DNA from: Oscillibacter sp. | GTDB taxonomy: Bacteria; Bacillota; Clostridia; Oscillospirales; Oscillospiraceae | Assembly: GCA_022791875.1 (NCBI GenBank) | Contig: JAAVZX010000002.1 | Location: 1-64,000 of the forward strand | DNA length: 64,000 bases | Direction: 5' to 3' | In this document: piece after piece, positions 56,865 through 64,000 of the stretch | How the letters are laid out: every line of letters begins with the position of its first letter | Numbering within the stretch: position 1 is the first letter of the stretch | The notes under the pieces: model-generated | Told to the model about the DNA's origin: nothing | The model's database searches: none | What the model saw: the letters and a program-made list of their open reading frames with translations, nothing else | Translations under genes and position numbers: made by a program

Positions 56865-58009
56865 TACCGTCCATCTCCTTCACATTTCAAATATTTTTCT
56901 CCTAGGTCCCGGACCGCTCCTGCAATCCGCTCCCGCAGCTCCGCAGGCTCCAGCACTTCCACGTGCTCCGCGTATTGCAGCGCCCAGTGGACCATGGCGT
57001 CCGGACTGCACCGCACCTTTACAATATCGTCATAGGGCGGCGTTTCCTCCGTCCGCACATACCGGTATGTGGGCCCGAACCAGTCGTAGAGGAAGGTACA
57101 GCCGGGGCGCACGGCGCTCTCCGGAACGGGAGACCGCTTCGGGTTCCGGACCCGCAGCGTGACCTCCACAGGCGGGTCGAAGAACATATATAGATGCTCG
57201 CAGACATAGCGCTCGTCCCACTGCTCCGGGGCGTGGACCTCCGCCTTGGGGCGGCAGGGCTGATCCGTGAGCGCCAGGGCGTCCATCAGGTCTACCCGCC
57301 ACACCGACAGGCGGTCGTAGCCGTCCGACGCGCCCAGCAGGTAGAAGCGCCCGCTGTAGGCCGCGACGTAGTAGGGGCTGATGGTGTGCCGCTTCCCGGA
57401 GGCAGGGACCAGCCGCCCTTTCACGTCATAGCCGTTGAAGCGGTAGCGCACCTTCCGCTTCTTCTCAATGGCCTCCTGGAGGACGGCCAGGTTCCGGTAG
57501 ACCAGCGCCCGGTCCTCTCCGTGGGGTTGGCAGACGCTTTGAACCAGGCCGTACTTCCTCCGGTGGAACTTGCTGGCGCAGTGCTCCTCCAGCTTTGCGA
57601 TCAGCTTCGCCTTCCGCGGGGCCTCCAGGGAGGGAAGGAACAGGATGCCCTCTTCCAGCAGGTCGATTTCCGCGCCGGTGAACTCCTGACGGTAGTATAG
57701 ATTTGTGATAGTAGAGTAGCCGCTTTCCCGCTCTTCGGCCTCGGGGGAGAGAGCGTCGTAGCAGATACGCATCTGCTCCCAGGGGAGGGGGTGGTCCTGC
57801 TCGTCGCTGTTGAGGGCGGCGGCCAGGTCCTCGATCAGCTTGTGGCGGGTCTTCTTGTCTGAGCGGGCCGCGTCCATTCCACGGTCCTGGAAGTAGCGGT
57901 CGATGTCCCGCAGCTTCACGGGATGCTCGGGGTCGGAGTGCTTTCTCAGGTATTGCAGCAGCCAGATGATTCTCTGCACCCGCAGAGGGTTGGAGCCTGA
58001 TGTGCCCAT
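56864..58009 (-). CDS. WYL-domain transcriptional regulator
   Basis: N-terminal winged-helix-like (RVQRIIWLLQYLRKHSDPEHPVKLRDIDRYFQDRGM), WYL region (RKVRYRFNGYDVKGRLVPASGKRHTISPYYVAAYSGRFYLLGASDGYDRLSVWRVDLMD). Confidence 0.88.
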   Translation of the reverse strand: MGTSGSNPLRVQRIIWLLQYLRKHSDPEHPVKLRDIDRYFQDRGMDAARSDKKTRHKLIEDLAAALNSDEQDHPLPWEQMRICYDALSPEAEERESGYSTITNLYYRQEFTGAEIDLLEEGILFLPSLEAPRKAKLIAKLEEHCASKFHRRKYGLVQSVCQPHGEDRALVYRNLAVLQEAIEKKRKVRYRFNGYDVKGRLVPASGKRHTISPYYVAAYSGRFYLLGASDGYDRLSVWRVDLMDALALTDQPCRPKAEVHAPEQWDERYVCEHLYMFFDPPVEVTLRVRNPKRSPVPESAVRPGCTFLYDWFGPTYRYVRTEETPPYDDIVKVRCSPDAMVHWALQYAEHVEVLEPAELRERIAGAVRDLGEKYLKCEGDGR

Positions 58010-58202
58010 ACGCGCCTCCGGAAGTTGGTTTATGTGTCCATTATAGCGCGGGGAGGGGGAGATTTCTACTCTTTTTGACTGCTGAAAAGTTTTTCTGGAC
58101 ACAGGCGTTTGCAAAAAGGCTTGAAGGGGCGCTGGGATGCAGGTATAATCGTATTTGCAAAATTTAGGTGCAGTATAGATTTGTGCATAGGAGGCGGACA
58201 GA

Positions 58203-58862
58203 GTGCAGGTTTGGAAAGCGCATTACAAAGACGCATTGCATGACACGGATATCAGGATTGTAAATACGGAGGGCGACTACAACAGCGACCCGCTTTCGTT
58301 TATCCTGGACGGCGCTGTCTTCCGCGGCGCAAGCCTTGATGAATTACACTCCGCAGATGATGCACAGCACAGCCTGCGGGACTTTTCACTGGAGGCAGAA
58401 ATCCCGGTAAAGGTGTTCAGGCGGCGGGATGAGGTTCTTTTGGAGGGGACACTTTTTGCAGCGTTCCAGAAGAGCGGGGATGACGTGACAGTAAACGAGT
58501 TTTCACTTCTGACGGACGGAAAACGGTATAAAAGCGCCCGCAGGACGCTGTGCTTTGAACTGACGCTGATTGACATTTGCAGACAGATAAAGGAAGAATA
58601 TTACATAAAGTGCTGCTTTACCTGCCAATATTCCGATTACTCCCCCTACGGCAGCGCCGACTACGGCTTCATGCTGTGCTTCCGCCGCCATAAGGAGGAC
58701 TGCCTGCGTGTGAACAGCAAGGACGACTTTTTTGCATTTCTGGATGGGAAGGATTACGACGGGCGGCAGGAGACGTACCTGTGCGGGCAGTACAGTCTGC
58801 GGAACAAGGCGGGCGGATATCGGGGATTTGTGGATGGGGCAGAGGACTGGAATGCCCGATGA
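58203..58862 (+). CDS. DUF6304-like hypothetical protein
   Basis: 219-aa ORF with plausible RBS (AGGAGGCGG); family name tentative. Confidence 0.55.
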   Translation: MQVWKAHYKDALHDTDIRIVNTEGDYNSDPLSFILDGAVFRGASLDELHSADDAQHSLRDFSLEAEIPVKVFRRRDEVLLEGTLFAAFQKSGDDVTVNEFSLLTDGKRYKSARRTLCFELTLIDICRQIKEEYYIKCCFTCQYSDYSPYGSADYGFMLCFRRHKEDCLRVNSKDDFFAFLDGKDYDGRQETYLCGQYSLRNKAGGYRGFVDGAEDWNAR

Positions 58863-58909
58863 AGTGACAGCGCCGCCTGCCAGTACAACTTTTGAAATAA
58901 ACGTGCAGA

Positions 58910-58951
58910 AAAGCAAACTGTCCGCAACCTGCGGACAGTCTGCTTTTTTAC
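58910..58951. terminator. Terminator hairpin, sequence-related to 38792-38830
   Basis: AAAGCAAACTGTCCGCA-acc-TGCGGACAGTCTGCTTTTTT. Confidence 0.8.
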
Positions 58952-59031
58952 CCCAGGACAGCTGCGTACCGCTGTCAAAACGGGTGCGTTTCGCATAGTC
59001 TGAGTATGAAAACGCGCAAGGAGGAGAGCGA

Positions 59032-60096
59032 ATGGCACTCGTAACAAACTTTTTCGCCGGAGCCAACAGCGGCGACGGATTTCAAAACCTGTTCTCGGAG
59101 ATCGTAGACCTGGAGAATACATACGATTTCATCGTGCTGAAAGGCGGCCCCGGCGTCGGCAAAAACACCTTCATGCGGGAGCTGGGCCGCACGATGGAGC
59201 AGGCGGGGATGGCTGTGGAATACCTGTGGTGCTCCGGCGATCCGGACTCTCTGGACGGCGTGGTAATCCCGGAACTGCGCTGCGCCATGGTGGACGGAAC
59301 GTCCCCCCACGTCATTGAACCCCGCTACCCGGCGGCGGTAGACCGCTACGTAAACCTGGGCGAATTCTACGACCTGACGGCCGCAAAAGCGGCGGCGGAG
59401 GAAGTGAAAGCCCGCACCCACGCCTACCAGGACGCCTACGTCCGCGCCTACCACTGTCTGAAAGCGGCCCGGCAGGTAGAGCTGGACGCAGTCGCCGCCG
59501 TCAGGAAGACCTACGATGCAGAGCACATGGACCGCCGCGTCAGCGGCATCATCGCCCGGGAGCTGCGGGCGAAGGGCGGCGAGGCCGGGAAGACCACCCA
59601 GCGCTTCCTGGGCAGCGTCACCCACAAGGGCTATATCTGGCGCTTCGACAGCGTAGACGCCTTGTGCCCCAAGGTTTACGAGTTTGCGGACAACTGGGAG
59701 CTGGCGGGCGCCTCCCTGGCGCGTCTCCACGGGACCGCCGTGGAAAAAGGCTGGGACACCATCGTATGCGTCTCCCCGGAGGACCCTGCGCGGATCGAGC
59801 ACCTTCTGATCCCCAGCCTGGGCCTGGCCTTCGTAACCTCTCATCCCCATATGGATTATGGGAAAAAGCCGTACCGCCGCATCCGCCTGGAGACGGTGAC
59901 GGAGCTGGAGGGGAGGGCGCGGCTGCGCTTCCAGTGCCGCATGGTTTCCCTGCTGCGGGAGGAGGCCGTGGGGGCGCTGAAAGAGGCGAAGCAGAATCAC
60001 GACGCTCTGGAGGCGATCTACAATCCCTATGTGGACTTCGACGGCGTGCGGGCTATCGCGGCCCTGGAGGCGGGGCGGCTGCTGAGTTATCTGTAA
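59032..60096 (+). CDS. P-loop ATPase, PRK06851-like family
   Basis: FIVLKGGPGVGKNTFMRELGRTMEQAG; 354 aa. Confidence 0.7.
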   Translation: MALVTNFFAGANSGDGFQNLFSEIVDLENTYDFIVLKGGPGVGKNTFMRELGRTMEQAGMAVEYLWCSGDPDSLDGVVIPELRCAMVDGTSPHVIEPRYPAAVDRYVNLGEFYDLTAAKAAAEEVKARTHAYQDAYVRAYHCLKAARQVELDAVAAVRKTYDAEHMDRRVSGIIARELRAKGGEAGKTTQRFLGSVTHKGYIWRFDSVDALCPKVYEFADNWELAGASLARLHGTAVEKGWDTIVCVSPEDPARIEHLLIPSLGLAFVTSHPHMDYGKKPYRRIRLETVTELEGRARLRFQCRMVSLLREEAVGALKEAKQNHDALEAIYNPYVDFDGVRAIAALEAGRLLSYL

Positions 60097-60118
60097 GCGG
60101 TCTGTTTGGAGAAATGAA

Positions 60119-60160
60119 GAGGCGGAGCAGGAAAATTTTACCTGCTCCGTCTCCTTTTTT
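60119..60160 (+). terminator. Intrinsic terminator
   Basis: GAGGCGGAGCAGG-aaaatttta-CCTGCTCCGTCTC-CTTTTTT. Confidence 0.75.
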
Positions 60161-60254
60161 AACGGGTGGGATTGCATGTCAAATTTTGTTGTGCTATACT
60201 GATTTCATCGGCAAAGAAACGGCAGACAGGGCGTGAAACAGGGGGGAGGACAGG

Positions 60255-60587
60255 ATGATTTTTCGATATCATGAACTGAGGGATTACGTGTGTGAGGACT
60301 TCAGGCGGTTTTGCAGCATGGGATTCAACGCGGAGCAGATTCTTCCCGCCGTTCTGGATGAGTACAGGCACGGAGAGGATTTCAGCACGGCGGAGAATGT
60401 GTGCATTCATCTATTTGTGGCGCTGAACTGCGTGGAAGAGGGGATGGAGCTTCACGGAATTGCCGAAAAGCTGGCGCCCATTTTGACAGAAGATTCCATC
60501 AACATGACTCGGCTTTTGCTGGGAGAGGACGGGACTGCGTTCCTCAAAGACCTGGAGCGTTTCAGAAGCATGACAGCAAAAGTATAA
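60255..60587 (+). CDS. Hypothetical protein (110 aa)
   Basis: MIFRYHELRDYVCEDFRRFCSMGFNAEQILPAVLDEYRHGEDFSTAENVCIHLFVALN; GGGGGGAGGACAGG RBS region. Confidence 0.6.
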   Translation: MIFRYHELRDYVCEDFRRFCSMGFNAEQILPAVLDEYRHGEDFSTAENVCIHLFVALNCVEEGMELHGIAEKLAPILTEDSINMTRLLLGEDGTAFLKDLERFRSMTAKV

Positions 60588-60648
60588 GATTTGAAATAGA
60601 GCAGAAGCGGCTTTTCTACTGCTCCTGCCTCTAATTTCTGGAGTAAAA

Positions 60649-61362
60649 TCAACTCGCCGCATCTTCCTCTGCCGCAGGTTCCGCCTCATCCTCCGGCGGA
60701 GGCGTCCAGTCCACCATCGTCGCCACAAGCCGGTGAATCGGCTGTCCCAGTTCATGGAATTTGGCCTCATAGTCCGTCATAATGCCCTGGGGCCCATGCT
60801 CATGGAGGTTCCACGTCACCTCAGAGAGCGTAAACCCAAAGCGCGGAATTTCCTCCACAGCAAAGGCGAACAGCCCCACGTTGTCCGTCTTGAAATGAAT
60901 CTGCCCGCCGTTTTTCAAAACCTGTCTGTAGAGCCTGAGAAAATTCCCGTGAACCAACCGCCGCTTCGCGTGCCGCTTACTGGGCCAAGGATCACAAAAA
61001 TTGACATAGATACGATCCACCTCCCCAGGGGCAAAAAAGTAGGGAAGCTGGTTCGCGTCAGCGCTGATAAAGTAGGCGTTAAACAACTCCTCCCGGGCAC
61101 AGCGCTCCATCGCCACCACCATGGCGTCCGGCACCTTCTCCACCGCCAAAAGCAGCACATCCGGCTCGGCCTTCGCCACCCCCGCGGTAAACCGCCCCTT
61201 GCCGCAGCCCAGCTCCAAATGCACCTCCCGCGCTTGGGGCATCAGCTCCCGCCACTTCCCCGGACGCTCATACGGGTCCTGAATCAAACTCCGCCCGCAG
61301 CGCTCCATGCGGGGGATCAGGTTCTTCTTTTTTCTCATTCGCATTGTTTGAGTGCCTCCCAT
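60649..61362 (-). CDS. trmB: tRNA (guanine-N7-)-methyltransferase
   Basis: VHLELGCGKGRFTAGVAKAEPDVLLLAVE; YVNFCDPWPSKRHAKRRLVHGNFL. Confidence 0.95.
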   Translation of the reverse strand: MGGTQTMRMRKKKNLIPRMERCGRSLIQDPYERPGKWRELMPQAREVHLELGCGKGRFTAGVAKAEPDVLLLAVEKVPDAMVVAMERCAREELFNAYFISADANQLPYFFAPGEVDRIYVNFCDPWPSKRHAKRRLVHGNFLRLYRQVLKNGGQIHFKTDNVGLFAFAVEEIPRFGFTLSEVTWNLHEHGPQGIMTDYEAKFHELGQPIHRLVATMVDWTPPPEDEAEPAAEEDAAS

Positions 61363-61365
61363 ATG

Positions 61366-61446
61366 TCTCCGGCGGCCAGGGGTTTTTCACACGGCCCCTG
61401 GCCCCCACCAGAGGGGCACGCGCCCTTCTGGACCCCGGCAGATCAG
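61366..61446 (+). repeat. Family 1 double-hairpin repeat, copy F (divergent)
   Basis: CTCCGGCGGCCAGGGGTTTTTCACACGGCCCCTGGCCCCCACCAGAGGGGCACGCGCCCTTCTGGACCCCGGCAGATCAG. Confidence 0.85.
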
Positions 61447-61551
61447 TTTTTGTTGTTAAATTTTGCGTTTGCTTTCACATTTTAGCACATTTTGGTGCTC
61501 CTGTAAATATCTTTTTGGCGCGCTTGCGATCGGCGGGCGGGTGTGCTATAA

Positions 61552-61836
61552 TTGAATTATCTGGATCGGAAGGAGGCGGGAGGAATGGACTGTCATAAGA
61601 GCTATGCGCTGCTGATAACGGGGATTTTGGGCGGCGCGGCGGTGGTGTTTCTGGGCCTGTGCATCAGCGGGAAGTCGGCGGCGTTGGGAAATCCCATTGC
61701 CTTGCTGGGCTTGTTCGCCATGCTGGGGAGCATCGGGCAGGCGTTCGTCTTTTACAAGTGCCCCCACTGCGGCTTTCACCTGAATATCCGGGGGCCAAAG
61801 CCGGATTACTGCCCGAACTGCGGCCGGAAACTGTAG
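61552..61836 (+). CDS. Two-TM zinc-ribbon small membrane protein (paralog c)
   Basis: Hydrophobic helices then YKCPHCGFHLNIRGPKPDYCPNCGRKL; start may be internal (MDCHKSY). Confidence 0.65.
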   Translation: MNYLDRKEAGGMDCHKSYALLITGILGGAAVVFLGLCISGKSAALGNPIALLGLFAMLGSIGQAFVFYKCPHCGFHLNIRGPKPDYCPNCGRKL

Positions 61837-61844
61837 TGGGAGGG

Positions 61845-62690
61845 ATGCGGATGCGCTGGGAAGATGTTCTGCGGGACGCGCAGAGGGACAAGTTTGGAAA
61901 TATGGTGGGAAAGGCGCTGTTTCCCTATTTTCAGACGGATATTGAGGTGGCCTGCGAGCCGGAGGTTACGCCGGAATACGCGTCCAGGAGCCTGGCGTGG
62001 CTGGGGGAACTCGGCGGGGAGCGGATGAAGGAAATTTGCAGATACGCCTCCTTTTATTTGCAGGACCAGCTTGAATGTACCAGCGTCGGCGAGCTGCTGG
62101 ACGAGGGCGTGCAGGATTTGAAAGGTCCGCTGGATATTCTCGAATATATGGGTTTCCACACACTGGACATTGAGAACCCGGAGGACCCGGAGCTTCCCGT
62201 TCTGAATCTGGGCGGCTGGTGTGACTGGCAGGAGGACGAGGGGCTTCAGTGCCTGATCAAGGACTGGAAGGTGCTCTACCTGGGGACCTGGAACGATTGC
62301 AGCGTCTGGCAGTCCCACTATCTCAACGACGACCAGTATCTGTCCAACTACGTCCTTTACGAACGCCGCGCCGAACTGCAAGCCAAAGCGGCGGAACGCC
62401 TGAAAAGCAGCCCTCCGGAGCCGTTTCCCCACCTGGAAATCCCGATGAGTTCTCCAATCCGAAAGTTTGTGGAATTCAAGCTGGCCCTTACAGAGCAATG
62501 TAGCTCCAAAGAAGCCTGGACAAGATTTGAAAATACGCTGCTGTTTGAATTCATGCGGGACTACCCGAAGCTGGCAGAAGAGAGCTTCGACTTTCTGTAC
62601 CGCTGCTTCTGCATCGAACGGGACGAAGGCGGCGCGGATATGGCGGGTTTTCTCGCGGAACAGCGCGATTACCTTTTCACGGATACATAA
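61845..62690 (+). CDS. Hypothetical protein with DUF6985-like region
   Basis: MRMRWEDVLRDAQRDKFGN...LPVLNLGGWCDWQEDEGLQCLIKDWKVLYLG; ATG 61845, just after the zinc-ribbon gene. Confidence 0.6.
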   Translation: MRMRWEDVLRDAQRDKFGNMVGKALFPYFQTDIEVACEPEVTPEYASRSLAWLGELGGERMKEICRYASFYLQDQLECTSVGELLDEGVQDLKGPLDILEYMGFHTLDIENPEDPELPVLNLGGWCDWQEDEGLQCLIKDWKVLYLGTWNDCSVWQSHYLNDDQYLSNYVLYERRAELQAKAAERLKSSPPEPFPHLEIPMSSPIRKFVEFKLALTEQCSSKEAWTRFENTLLFEFMRDYPKLAEESFDFLYRCFCIERDEGGADMAGFLAEQRDYLFTDT

Positions 62691-62720
62691 AAACCGAAGG
62701 GCGAAAGCCCTTCGGTTTTT
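62689..62720. terminator. Bidirectional terminator
   Basis: AAAACCGAAGGGC-gaaa-GCCCTTCGGTTTTTT. Confidence 0.88.
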
Positions 62721-62735
62721 TATGACAAGATTTGA

Positions 62736-63845
62736 TTACTTCGCGGCTTTCGCGGCACGAATGGCCTCGGTCAGCAGCGGCGTCACCTTGAACAGGTCGC
62801 CGCAGATGCCGTAATCGGCAATCTCGAAAATCGGCGCGGTGTCGTTCTTGTTCACGGCAATGATGCACTCGGAGTCCTGCATACCGGCCTTGTGCTGGAT
62901 AGCACCGGAGATACCTAGGGCGATGTACACCTTCGGATGCACAGTCTTGCCGGTCTGGCCGACCTGGTGGTCAGCAGACAGCCAGCCGCTGTCGATGGTC
63001 GCACGGCTTCCGCCGACGACGCCGCCCAGCTCCGCAGCCAGCTCTTCGGCCAGCTTGATGCCGCCCTCGACATCCTTGGAGATGCCGCGGCCAACGGAAA
63101 CGATGAAGTCCGCGCCGATCAGGTCCACCAGCTTTTTTGCGGCCTTCACGACCTCAGTGACCTCGGTGTGAATATCGGCCTCAGAGATGGAGAAGGAGGG
63201 CTTCACGATCTCGCAGGCATCGGCCTTCGCCTGATCGAAGGGATTCTTCTTCATGACGCCGGGGCGAACGGTTGCCATGCAGGGACGGAAACGGGGGCAG
63301 ATGATGGTGGCCATCAAGTGACCGCCGAAAGCGGGACGGGTCATTTTCAGGTTCCGATCCTCCATGTCCCACTTCTGGCCGTCGACATCCAGGGTGGAGG
63401 ACTCACGCAGGAACTGGATGTAGTTGGGGACATCCACGTCCAGGTGGGTGCAGTCCGCACACAGGCCGGTGTGCAGGCGCGCCGCGCAGCGGGGCCCCAG
63501 GTCACGGCCGATGTTGGTAGCGCCAATCAGGAACGCCTCGGGCTTCATCTCTTCGATGACGTCGCAGATGACCTTAGCGTAAGCGTCGGTGTTGTACACA
63601 GCCAGCATGGGGTCCTCGCAGACGATGACCTTGTCCGCGCCGTAGCCGCCCAGCTCCTTAGCGGTGGCCTCGATACCCTCGCCGCCCAGCAGCAGGCCGC
63701 ACAGGTCGACGCCCAGCTCGTTGGCCAGGTCGCGTCCCTTGGAGATCAGCTCAAAGTCGGTGGGCATGAGCTTGCCCTCGCGCTGCTCGCAGAAGACCCA
63801 AACGTCCTTAAAAGCAGCGATATCCGCGCTATTAAAATTAGACAT
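62736..63845 (-). CDS. etfA: Electron transfer flavoprotein subunit alpha
   Basis: VWVFCEQREGKLMPTDFELISKGRDLANELG; VGRGISKDVEGGIKLAEELAAELGGVVGGSRATIDSGWLSADHQVGQTGKTVHPKVYIALGISGAIQHKAGM (FAD-binding). Confidence 0.95.
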   Translation of the reverse strand: MSNFNSADIAAFKDVWVFCEQREGKLMPTDFELISKGRDLANELGVDLCGLLLGGEGIEATAKELGGYGADKVIVCEDPMLAVYNTDAYAKVICDVIEEMKPEAFLIGATNIGRDLGPRCAARLHTGLCADCTHLDVDVPNYIQFLRESSTLDVDGQKWDMEDRNLKMTRPAFGGHLMATIICPRFRPCMATVRPGVMKKNPFDQAKADACEIVKPSFSISEADIHTEVTEVVKAAKKLVDLIGADFIVSVGRGISKDVEGGIKLAEELAAELGGVVGGSRATIDSGWLSADHQVGQTGKTVHPKVYIALGISGAIQHKAGMQDSECIIAVNKNDTAPIFEIADYGICGDLFKVTPLLTEAIRAAKAAK

Positions 63846-63925
63846 AGCTTATCATTACACCTCTCTACAGAATAGCAATTCCCGGTTGCCGTCGCAGGAT
63901 CTACCGACAACCACCCGCCACAGAG

Positions 63926-63982
63926 CGAGTTAAAAAGTTCTTTTGCTTACTTTTCTTTCAAGAAAAGTAAGCCGCCGGAGGC
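63926..63982 (-). repeat. Family 2 repeat arm, copy at window edge
   Basis: Reverse complement CCTCCGGCGGCTTACTTTTCTTGAAAGAAAAGTAAGCAAAAGAACTTTTTAACTCG matches 6763-6815 almost exactly. Confidence 0.8.
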
Positions 63983-64000
63983 ACAAAAATCAAATAATGT

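Noticed and set aside
1-64000. CRISPR arrays, tRNA/rRNA genes, transposase or integrase genes
   Set aside because: Looked for regularly spaced direct repeats, T-loop-like GGTTCGAAT motifs and DDE/tyrosine-recombinase proteins; none found by eye. A tRNAscan-SE/minced run would be definitive.

Overview
The window is a GC-rich chromosomal segment from a Firmicute, probably Oscillospiraceae/Clostridia-like (inferred from gene content and order only). Most of it is housekeeping: rpsD(partial)-rpoA-rplQ-rimM-trmD; mgtE behind an M-box-type Mg2+ leader; a compact pantothenate/CoA operon (panG-like, panB, panC, panD, coaBC, coaX); tandem signal peptidases with rbgA-rnhB-yraN-thrC; and tig-clpP-clpX-lon-engB. 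The main accessory locus is a complete four-gene Wadjet-type (JetABCD, TIGR02677-02680/DUF2397-2399) anti-plasmid operon at 38860-46804. Next to it lies a tripartite tricarboxylate transporter locus with an MBL-fold hydrolase and an unusual pair: a membrane-anchored TRAP-type solute-binding protein coupled to a transmembrane AraC regulator. A WYL-regulated cluster of uncharacterised genes follows. The least explained signals are non-coding: (i) a six-copy dispersed intergenic double-hairpin repeat whose stems differ between copies by compensatory changes; (ii) a 321-bp MITE-like element with ~80-bp terminal inverted repeats that fills the mgtE/NYN intergenic gap, with partial relatives elsewhere; (iii) a duplicated ~60-bp promoter cassette in front of two tiny predicted membrane proteins. 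No CRISPR array, tRNA, rRNA or transposase gene was recognised. All family calls come from reading the sequence and were not checked by database search.
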